Shown here: positions 14,126 through 20,734 of the stretch, piece by piece | Position numbering within the stretch: the stretch's first letter is position 1 | Layout: every line of letters starts with the position of its first letter | Source of the DNA: Clostridia bacterium | GTDB lineage: Bacteria; Bacillota; Clostridia; Christensenellales; Aristaeellaceae | DNA length: 22,489 nucleotides | NCBI GenBank assembly: GCA_030526935.1 | Contig: JAUNBY010000009.1 | Location: forward strand, 1-22,489 | Reading direction: 5' to 3' | Notes under the pieces: generated by a model | What the model saw: only the letters and a program-made list of their open reading frames with translations | Database searches by the model: none | What the model was told of the DNA's origin: nothing | Made by a program: the position numbers and the translations under genes

Positions 14126-14569
14126 ATGAAAAGCGTAAGATCGATAATCGGACTTCCCGTGCTGGTAGTTTCCCGCGTCGTGGGACACGTAACCGACGTG
14201 GATATAGACCTGTCGAAGAAGCTTTTTACGGGCATATATTTAACCGCCATGCCTTTCGGCGTGAGGCGAATCGACGCTGAAAACATCGAAATCATCGGAG
14301 ACGTAAGCGTGATTGCGTCCGACGCCGGAAAGCTCTCCCTGCCGCCTCCCAAAAAGGCCATACCGGCAGTTATGGCGGACGGGCGAAGGATAGGTCAGAT
14401 AACCGGCGCTCTCATCGACGAGGCTACGAGGCGCGTAGAGGCGGTCGAGCTGTCCGAAGGCGTATGGGAGGATCTGGCATACGCAAGGCGTTGGATTTTC
14501 AGCTTTGCCGCGGAGTCTTCGACCTGCGGCGTTCTCATCAATCCGGAAGGAGGAAATGACCATGAGTAA
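14126..14569 (+). CDS. PRC-barrel domain protein
   Basis: 147 residues with two PRC-barrel-like halves. The first covers IGLPVLVVSRVVGHVTDVDIDLS and runs to IEIIGDVSVIASD; the second covers PAVMADGRRIGQITGALIDEATRRVEAVELSEG. PRC-barrels are small beta-barrels found in photosynthetic reaction centre subunit H, RimM and sporulation-linked proteins such as YrrD/YlmC; they bind RNA or proteins, and no enzymatic role is expected. The start at 14126 (MKSVRS) has GGAGG about 10 bp upstream and is preferred over an in-frame ATG at 14072. A CCACGCGTGG palindrome (14103-14112) touches the ribosome binding site. The last 8 bp overlap the next gene. Confidence 0.85.
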   Translation: MKSVRSIIGLPVLVVSRVVGHVTDVDIDLSKKLFTGIYLTAMPFGVRRIDAENIEIIGDVSVIASDAGKLSLPPPKKAIPAVMADGRRIGQITGALIDEATRRVEAVELSEGVWEDLAYARRWIFSFAAESSTCGVLINPEGGNDHE

Positions 14570-14726
14570 GGGTTGGATGAAGGGAGCGGTCACCGGCGCT
14601 ATGCTGGGAGCCTCAACCGCCGCCATAATTATGGCGATGAACTCGCAAGCCCGCAGAAAGATGACAAATGTCGTTTCGGGCGCGGCGAATACCATAGCGG
14701 ACAAGGCTTCGCAGTGCATGAAGTAG
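14562..14726 (+). CDS. Small YtxH-like membrane protein
   Basis: 54 residues. A glycine/alanine-rich membrane helix (about residues 5-24, GAVTGAMLGASTAAIIMAM) is followed by a basic SQARRKM stretch and an amphipathic helix, the usual shape of YtxH-like small stress proteins. The start at 14562 was chosen because AAGGAGG lies 8 bp upstream; an ATG six bases earlier is only 2 bp from it. It overlaps the PRC-barrel gene by 8 bp, so the two are coupled. Function is unknown. Confidence 0.75.
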   Translation: MSKGWMKGAVTGAMLGASTAAIIMAMNSQARRKMTNVVSGAANTIADKASQCMK

Positions 14727-14742
14727 TTGTCTTTAGCGATCC

Positions 14743-14766
14743 GCCCGGGCGAAATTACGCCCGGGC
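14743..14766 (+). terminator. GC-rich hairpin between YtxH-like and AI-2E genes
   Basis: GCCCGGGCG (14743-14751) pairs perfectly with CGCCCGGGC (14758-14766) around AAATTA. No T-tract follows, so it may pause or partly end the first two genes or protect their 3' end rather than fully terminate. Confidence 0.5.
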
Positions 14767-14835
14767 TGACCGGCGATTGGCGCATGCACAGTTTCTAAAC
14801 ACGGCTGACAAAGCCTCTGGAACGGAATTGATCTG

Positions 14836-15843
14836 ATGATTAAGTCTAAGTATTTAAGGATATTCGCGGTGTTGGCGCTTTGCGTATGGCTGTTGGCGTC
14901 GTTTCCGAACGTCATATCGTATCTGGCGAGGATGATGATAATCGCGTGGGTAGTGGCTTTCGCGCTGGAACCTATGTGCGACAGATTCGCCAGGAAGTTG
15001 CCGCGCGGTCTATCGGCGTGGCTGGCGCTGGCGACAGTCATGGCTGTTCTGGTTTTGGCCGCAATCAGCCTTATACCGGCGATAGTAGTCCAGACTCGCG
15101 AGATAATAGAGATAATTCCGGATATACTTTCAAAAGCTAACGACCTGCTCGCGAAAATCAATCAGAAGCTCAGCCAGATGGGTATGGGCGCCATCGATTT
15201 TAAGCAGGCGGACATACCGGGCATAGCCATCGAATACCTTGGAGGTATAGCCTCGTCTGCGGGAGGCATGGCGCAGGGCGTTTCCTCGTTCTTTCTTGGC
15301 GCTATACTCGGGGTCTTTATATTGACCGACATAGACGAGGCCAGATTCAAAGCCGAAATGCTCGTGCCTTCCGATTGGCGTGAATTGGCGATACGTATGT
15401 CGCGCGACGTGTCGATGGGTTTGAAAATGTACGTAAGAGGGCAGTTGACGGTATGCGTTATAGTCGCGATACTTACCTCCGTCGCGCTTTGGCTTACGGG
15501 TGTAAAGTCGCCTGTGGCGCTCGGGGCTATCGTCGGCATATTCAATATAATTCCCTATTTCGGCCCCATTCTCGGAGGCGTACCCGTGGTCATAATAGCC
15601 CTCTCCCAAAGCCTCGTGACGGCAATTTTCGCCGTCATAGCGCTTTTCGTCGTTCAACAGATAGACTCCGTCGTAATAAGCCCCCGAGTAATGTCGGGGG
15701 CTACCGGACTTAAGCCCGCGTCAACCATAGTCGCCATGTCCATAGGCGGCGCGGGTTGGGGAACCGTCGGGATGCTTCTGGCGCTTCCGGCGATGCTGAT
15801 ATTGAAGATTGCCCTGCGCACATGGGCGTCGAGAAATGATTGA
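14836..15843 (+). CDS. AI-2E family permease
   Basis: A 335-residue polytopic membrane protein of the AI-2E/UPF0118 family. There are two N-terminal membrane segments and an extended soluble part rich in IIEIIPDILSKANDLLAKINQ. The C-terminal half is conserved: VRGQLTVCVIVAILTSVALWLTG, IVGIFNIIPYFGPILGGVP, QQIDSVVISPRVMSG and GGAGWGTVGMLLALPAM. Members include E. coli TqsA (AI-2 export) but also Na+/H+ antiporters and many of unknown substrate, so AI-2 should not be assumed. The ribosome binding site is weak (GGAA-like). In many Clostridia such a gene stands with PRC-barrel genes near alaS; alaS is not present here. Confidence 0.9.
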   Translation: MIKSKYLRIFAVLALCVWLLASFPNVISYLARMMIIAWVVAFALEPMCDRFARKLPRGLSAWLALATVMAVLVLAAISLIPAIVVQTREIIEIIPDILSKANDLLAKINQKLSQMGMGAIDFKQADIPGIAIEYLGGIASSAGGMAQGVSSFFLGAILGVFILTDIDEARFKAEMLVPSDWRELAIRMSRDVSMGLKMYVRGQLTVCVIVAILTSVALWLTGVKSPVALGAIVGIFNIIPYFGPILGGVPVVIIALSQSLVTAIFAVIALFVVQQIDSVVISPRVMSGATGLKPASTIVAMSIGGAGWGTVGMLLALPAMLILKIALRTWASRND

Positions 15844-15877
15844 GCGAGGCTGATTGTTTGATAAAACAGGCCGCTCA
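15841..15877. terminator. Possible bidirectional hairpin between convergent genes
   Basis: TGAGCG (15841-15846) and CGCTCA (15872-15877) enclose TGTTT (15855-15859) and AAACA (15864-15868), making an interrupted stem that begins at the AI-2E stop codon. It lies between convergent genes, but there is no clean T-tract. Confidence 0.35.
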
Positions 15878-15947
15878 ACAGTTCAGGGGAATATCAACTC
15901 TCGCCGGAAACGAGTAGAACACAAATTGCTTATCCGCACCATATGAA

Positions 15948-17360
15948 TCAGCCCGCGAGCTTGACTATGGCTTGGGCCATCATTCGAACGCAGAGCATGA
16001 ACTTGTCGAGCGCGTAGCACTCATCGGGCATGTGGCAGCGGTCTACGTCGCCGGGAAAGGTAACGCCGAACGCCACGGTATTGGGCATCATTCGCGAATA
16101 CGTGCCTCCGCCTATGGCGAGTGGTTTGGCGGTTATTCCGGTCATATCCCTGTAGACCTCGAGAAGACCCGTCACGACCGGATTATCCGCCGGGACGTGC
16201 AAAGGCGTGTGTCCGCCTATATGCTCAACTTTCAAACCCCAGGGCGCGGCGGCTACGCCTGCGTTTTTACACATATCGTCCTCGCTGGCGCAAAGGGGAT
16301 AGCGTATGTCCAAAACCACGGATATTTCCCTGCCGTCGTAGCGCAGTATTCCGAGATTGCAGGTCAAAGGGCCGCTCAAATCGTCAGACTGCTTTATGCC
16401 GAGCTTGTCGCCGTCGTACTTCACGCCGAGTATTCTGGACAGACCCTGTATCGCCGTTTTGCTTCCGCCTCCGGCTTCGAGTTCGTCCAAAGCTACGAGA
16501 AGAGCGCCCGCCGCGTTAAAGCCAAGCTCCGGCATCGCGGCGTGTCCCTGCTTTCCGAACGATTCGAGAAGCGCCCTTTCGCCGTCGAGTTTCTTTAATC
16601 TCAAATCAAATCCCTCGTGTGAAGCGGCGATAGACTCGACGCGCTTTTTTATCTCGTCAAATTCGATGCTCGCGCATCCGATTTCCGCCGTCGCGTATCC
16701 CGGGACGACATTGCGCCTCAATCCCGCGTTGAGCGAATAGACGGGTATGAGAGCGCCATCCTCTCCGCCGGTCAAGCTGCTCAATTTGAGCGCCAGCCCG
16801 CCCTTTTCGATGTTTATTAGCGGAAATTCTGCGTCCGGCGAGAAGCCATAGTCGGGCATTTTGCGCGTTTTCGCGTAGTAGCGCATGTCGCTCATGCCGG
16901 TTTCCTCGTCGCAGCCGACGATCAGCCTCACCGCGTCTTTAAGCGGTATGCCCGCCTCGCGAACCGCTCGCATGGCGTACAGAGCCATCAGCGCCGGGCC
17001 TTTGTCGTCTTGCACGCCGCGCCCGTATATCATGCCGTCGGCTATCTCTCCTCCGAAGGGGTCGCGCGTCCAGCCGTCCCCGGCGGGCACTATGTCAAGA
17101 TGCGCGAGTATGCCGAGCGTCCTGCTTCCCTCGCCCATCTGAGCGCTTCCCGCGTAGCCGTCCACGTCGTCCACCTCAAAGCCGAGCTTACCGGCGTCCG
17201 CCAAAAACAAATCGAGCATACGCCTCACGTTGTCCCCAAACGGCGCGTTGTCGGCGCTCTTTTCGGCCTGAACGCTGTCTATGGCGAGCCACCCGCGAAG
17301 CATGTCGATCATCTCACCCTGCCAGCTGTCGATAAGCGCGTCCATTTTGCTGAAATCCAT
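15948..17360 (-). CDS. M20 family dipeptidase (PepV/Sapep type)
   Basis: A 470-residue cytoplasmic zinc dipeptidase that hydrolyses short peptides, releasing amino acids from the N-terminus. Metal and catalytic residues of the family are visible: AHLDIVPAGDGW (His87, Asp89), GRGVQDDKGP (Asp118), GCDEETGMSDM (Glu152/Glu153), SPDAEFPL (Asp176) and the C-terminal FPG-x6-HMPDE (His443). The GGGTYSRMMPN loop is also typical of PepV. Length agrees with PepV (about 470). GGGAGG lies 6 bp before ATG. It has its own promoter at 17408-17436 and faces the AI-2E gene. Confidence 0.95.
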   Translation of the reverse strand: MDFSKMDALIDSWQGEMIDMLRGWLAIDSVQAEKSADNAPFGDNVRRMLDLFLADAGKLGFEVDDVDGYAGSAQMGEGSRTLGILAHLDIVPAGDGWTRDPFGGEIADGMIYGRGVQDDKGPALMALYAMRAVREAGIPLKDAVRLIVGCDEETGMSDMRYYAKTRKMPDYGFSPDAEFPLINIEKGGLALKLSSLTGGEDGALIPVYSLNAGLRRNVVPGYATAEIGCASIEFDEIKKRVESIAASHEGFDLRLKKLDGERALLESFGKQGHAAMPELGFNAAGALLVALDELEAGGGSKTAIQGLSRILGVKYDGDKLGIKQSDDLSGPLTCNLGILRYDGREISVVLDIRYPLCASEDDMCKNAGVAAAPWGLKVEHIGGHTPLHVPADNPVVTGLLEVYRDMTGITAKPLAIGGGTYSRMMPNTVAFGVTFPGDVDRCHMPDECYALDKFMLCVRMMAQAIVKLAG

Positions 17361-17407
17361 AGTAAACCTCCCGATATAAAATAAATTATGTCTCCATGGT
17401 TTCTATC

Positions 17408-17436
17408 ATTATACACTTCCAACCCGTCAAAGGCAA
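17408..17436 (-). promoter_or_regulatory. Promoter of the dipeptidase gene
   Basis: On the minus strand TTGCCT (17436-17431), a 17-bp spacer and a perfect TATAAT (17413-17408). The leader would be about 40 nt. Confidence 0.7.
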
Positions 17437-17458
17437 CAGGCTGATATCGCTCAACACC

Positions 17459-18748
17459 TCATATTACTGCCTCATCCAGCAGAAAATCTATGAGTCCTAT
17501 GTTCAGAATTCCGTCGTCGTCATACCAGCGCTTTCCGACGTCCTTACGGACAATAATCTTGGGAAATGAGTCTCCGGTCAGGAAAAAGGGGCGCGCTTCC
17601 ATTTCGCGCTTCTGAGGGGTTTCTATAGCGTAAGCCGATTGTATATAGGTTCTTTTACTGCCGTCGTTTACGACGAAATCTATTTCTCGCGGCACGCGGA
17701 CGGAGTTGCCGTTCTTGTTCACCTCTCGCGAATACACTACGCCCACGTCGACCGAAAAGCCGCGCACTATAAGCTCGTTATACAGAATATTCTCCATAAT
17801 ATGGGTCATCTCCTGTTGACGAAAGCCGACGCGCGCGTTTCTAAGTCCAATGTCCTGGCAGTAGTATTTACAGGGCGTGTCAAAATACGCCCTTCCCTTC
17901 ACGTCATACCTCTTGCTCTCGCAAAACAGAAACGCGTCTGACAAATGCCCGATGTACGCTTTGATCGTATTGCGCGAAACGGAAATATGCTCACGGGACT
18001 CCAATGTATCGGCGATTTTCGTGGGATTCGTAAGCGATCCTACGGATGAGCACAGTAAATCGAGCACCTGCGAGAGCACATCCTCGCGCTCGATGTTTTT
18101 GCGCTCTACTATGTCCTTTATATATACCTCGCTGAATAAAGAGCGAAGATAGCTCATCTTGGCCATATCATCGGGCCTTGACAGTATAAGCGGCATACCT
18201 CCAAAAAAGGCGTAGGCGTCAAAGGCGTCGTTCTTGTCGCCGCCCACGGCTGAATAATACTCGCGAAAGCTCAGCGGGTGCAGGCGCACCTCGTCGCTTC
18301 TACCGCGAAACTCGGTCAGTATATCGGTGGACAGCATACGCGAATTGCTTCCGGTAACATATACGTCCACATTGCTCAACTCACGCATATCATTGAGCGC
18401 ATCGTAGAATGTTATCTTCTTGCCATGCGGATTATAGGGATTAGCCACCTCGTCGGACATCTGTATTTCGTCGATAAACAGATAGTAGCTTTGCGTCGCG
18501 TCACGCACGAGGTTTCTCACATAAGCGGCGAGTTCCAGGGGGTTGCGATATCTGATATCCCTCGCCAGATCAAGCTCTACGGATATTATCTGCTCATCCT
18601 TGACGCCGTGCGACAGAAGATAGTCTTTGTATATTTTGCGCAGCAAATAAGACTTTCCGCATCTGCGTATTCCTGTGATTACTTTGACTTGCCCGTCCCA
18701 TTGGTAAGACAGCAGCTGATTAAGATAGCGGTCGCGTTTGATTTCCAT
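17459..18748 (-). CDS. AAA ATPase with C-terminal DUF4143 domain
   Basis: A 429-residue P-loop ATPase of the AAA_14/DUF4143 type. Walker A is GIRRCGKS (26-33), Walker B is LFIDEIQ (90-96, Asp93/Glu94), and a sensor-like VYVTGSNSRML follows. The C-terminal half carries the DUF4143 pattern: FREYY, FFGGMPLIL, YIKDIVERKNI, a winged-helix stretch around SRNTIKAYIGHL, and a nuclease-fold-like end with NILYNELIVRG and REIDFVV. These proteins are very common in host-associated anaerobes, often in many copies, and their role is unknown. AAGGGG stands about 6 bp before ATG. It has its own promoter and is probably an accessory gene inserted between housekeeping genes. Confidence 0.92.
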   Translation of the reverse strand: MEIKRDRYLNQLLSYQWDGQVKVITGIRRCGKSYLLRKIYKDYLLSHGVKDEQIISVELDLARDIRYRNPLELAAYVRNLVRDATQSYYLFIDEIQMSDEVANPYNPHGKKITFYDALNDMRELSNVDVYVTGSNSRMLSTDILTEFRGRSDEVRLHPLSFREYYSAVGGDKNDAFDAYAFFGGMPLILSRPDDMAKMSYLRSLFSEVYIKDIVERKNIEREDVLSQVLDLLCSSVGSLTNPTKIADTLESREHISVSRNTIKAYIGHLSDAFLFCESKRYDVKGRAYFDTPCKYYCQDIGLRNARVGFRQQEMTHIMENILYNELIVRGFSVDVGVVYSREVNKNGNSVRVPREIDFVVNDGSKRTYIQSAYAIETPQKREMEARPFFLTGDSFPKIIVRKDVGKRWYDDDGILNIGLIDFLLDEAVI

Positions 18749-18762
18749 CGCGCTTTCCCCTT

Positions 18763-18829
18763 ATTGACATTTTTCGCCCATAGCGGTCGGGACTGTCAAT
18801 AGAATACCCCATAATACGCGTCAAGTCAA
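18763..18829 (-). promoter_or_regulatory. Promoter and inverted repeat of the DUF4143 ATPase gene
   Basis: On the minus strand TTGACT (18829-18824), a 17-bp spacer and TATTCT (18806-18801) form a reasonable promoter. Downstream, in the leader, ATTGACA (18763-18769 on the plus strand) and TGTCAAT (18794-18800) are a perfect 7-bp inverted repeat with a 24-bp gap; one arm ends next to the ribosome binding site. It could be an operator or a long stem that hides the site. Confidence 0.5.
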
Positions 18830-18836
18830 GTTCATG

Positions 18837-18872
18837 ATTGAAAATTTCCGCCCATCGGCAGAAATTTTCAAT
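18837..18872 (-). terminator. Terminator of the leuS-uvrC transcript
   Basis: ATTGAAAATTTC (18837-18848) and GAAATTTTCAAT (18861-18872) form a 12-bp stem, extended in minus-strand RNA by one U-G and three G-C pairs to 16 bp around a GAUG loop. It begins two bases after the uvrC stop codon. The plus strand would have a mismatch where the minus RNA has the wobble, which fits use by the minus transcript. Confidence 0.75.
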
Positions 18873-18874
18873 TT

Positions 18875-20734
18875 TCAATCGCTATTTCCGAAATGCTCCC
18901 TTATAACCTTCGCCAGCGCCTCTCCTATGCCCTCGGCCTGACAAAGCTGTTCCACGCTTGCCGACTTTATGGCCTCTATGGTCTTAAAGCTCTTGAGGAG
19001 CGCTTTTTTCTTCTTCGCGCCTATACCGGGTATGCCGTCGAGGGACGAGGCGATCGACCGCTTGGCGCGAAGCTGCCTGTGGTGGGTTATTCCAAAGCGA
19101 TGCGCCTCGTCGCGAAGGCGCTGTATGAGGTGAAGCGCTTCCGAGTGGCGGTCGAGCAAAAGCGTCCTCTCGCTTCCGGGAAGGACTATTTCCTCGAGGC
19201 GTTTAGCCAGCCCGAACATCGGTATGGCAAGCCCCGTTTCGCTCATGGCGCTTATGGCGGCGTTGAGCTGACCCGCGCCGCCGTCTATGAGTATCAGATC
19301 CGGCATGTCGGAAAAGCTGCCCTCTTTGGGGTCGAGACCTTCGGCCTCGCGCTTCTCCTTCTCTGCGACGCCGTGGGTGAGCCTTCGCAGTATTACCTCG
19401 TACATGGACGCGAAGTCGTTAGACCCCTCTACGGATTTGATTCTGAAATGGCGGTACTGCTTTTTGGCAAGCTCGCCGTCTATCATAACAACCATCGAGC
19501 CTACCGACAAAACGCCCTGAGTATTTGATATGTCGTAGCCCTCTATGCGCCTCGGGCGCTCGGCGAGACCCAGTTCGCGGGCCAGTTCCGCGCAGGCGCC
19601 TATGGTGCGCGAGAAGCTCTTTTCCATCCGCATGGCGCGCTTTTCTATGGCGTCGGAGAGGTTTTTTTCGGCTATCTCGACGAGCTTTTTCTTGTCGCCC
19701 CTTTTGGGCGCGTGTATTGAGACCTTATACCCCGCCGTTTCTGTCATGAGCTGCGACAATACGTCCATATCCTCTATGTCGCTCGACAGCAAAATCTCCC
19801 TTGGTATTCCCGAAACCGCGTCGTAGTGCTGCAATATGAAGTTGGTCAGCACCTCGCCCGCCTTTTCGTCGCCGGAATGCTGGAATGTATAGAGGTTGGA
19901 ATCTATGAGCTTGCCGTCCCTTATTGACAGGCACTCGACGAGCGCGTCGGGTCCTTCGGGGGCGCAGGCGAGCACGTCCTGATCGCCTCCCCCGGCGTGG
20001 GCGGCTCGCTGGCGCTGCATCACGGTCTTAACGGCCTCTATCCTGTCGCGATACACGGCGGCGCGCTCGTAATTCATACTTCCCGACGCTTCGAGCATAC
20101 GCGCTTTCATTTCGTCGAGCACAAGCTCATATTTGCCCGAAAGAAACTCGATCACCTTGTCTACGGTTTTGCGGTAGTCCTCCCGCGATATAAGCCCGGC
20201 GCAGGGCGCCTGGCAATCGCCAGTGGCGTGATGAACGCAGGGGCGCATGGCGCTTCCCGGCTGTATATCCCTCTCGCAGGAGCGAATGGGAAAAACCTGC
20301 CTGACGACGTCCATTACCTCTCTTACGACGCTGGCGCTTTTATAGGGGCCAAAATAGCGCAGACCGTCCTTTTCGTATCTGCGCTTGAGCCTCACCCGGG
20401 GGAAAGGCTCGTTCATATCTATGGCTATATACGGGTATTGCTTGTCGTCCTTGAGAAGTATGTTGTAAAACGGCCGGTAGCGCTTTATGAGGTTGCACTC
20501 GAGTATCAGCGCCTCGAGTTCTCCCGTCACGAGCACCGTATCGAAATCGTCTATTCGCGCAACCATCGCCGAGACCTTCGCCGTATGCCCCCGGCTGGAC
20601 TGAAAATACTGCCTGACGCGGTTTTTCAGATTGACGGCCTTGCCGACATATATGACCTCGCCCTGCGACTTCATAATGTAGCAGCCGGGGGATTCGGGAA
20701 GGTTTGCCAGCTTCCACTTCAGCTTATCCGTCAT
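18875..20734 (-). CDS. uvrC: Excinuclease ABC subunit C
   Basis: 619 residues, full length. UvrC makes both incisions around DNA damage bound by UvrAB in nucleotide excision repair. Domains in order: GIY-YIG endonuclease (about 10-95; LPESPGCYI, VIYVGKAVNLKNRVRQYF, catalytic Glu79 in LEALILE), cysteine-containing linker (CVHHATGDCQAPC), UVR motif binding UvrB (EMKARMLEASGSMNYERAA), RNase-H-like nuclease (IEGYDISNTQG, VIDGE-like MVVMIDGELAKKQYRHF, LILIDGGAGQLN), and a C-terminal helix-hairpin-helix pair (LDGIPGIGAKKKKALL, AEGIGEALAKVI). The ATG overlaps the leuS stop by 4 bp (ATGA) and has no clear ribosome binding site, so translation depends on coupling to leuS. Confidence 0.98.
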   Translation of the reverse strand: MTDKLKWKLANLPESPGCYIMKSQGEVIYVGKAVNLKNRVRQYFQSSRGHTAKVSAMVARIDDFDTVLVTGELEALILECNLIKRYRPFYNILLKDDKQYPYIAIDMNEPFPRVRLKRRYEKDGLRYFGPYKSASVVREVMDVVRQVFPIRSCERDIQPGSAMRPCVHHATGDCQAPCAGLISREDYRKTVDKVIEFLSGKYELVLDEMKARMLEASGSMNYERAAVYRDRIEAVKTVMQRQRAAHAGGGDQDVLACAPEGPDALVECLSIRDGKLIDSNLYTFQHSGDEKAGEVLTNFILQHYDAVSGIPREILLSSDIEDMDVLSQLMTETAGYKVSIHAPKRGDKKKLVEIAEKNLSDAIEKRAMRMEKSFSRTIGACAELARELGLAERPRRIEGYDISNTQGVLSVGSMVVMIDGELAKKQYRHFRIKSVEGSNDFASMYEVILRRLTHGVAEKEKREAEGLDPKEGSFSDMPDLILIDGGAGQLNAAISAMSETGLAIPMFGLAKRLEEIVLPGSERTLLLDRHSEALHLIQRLRDEAHRFGITHHRQLRAKRSIASSLDGIPGIGAKKKKALLKSFKTIEAIKSASVEQLCQAEGIGEALAKVIREHFGNSD

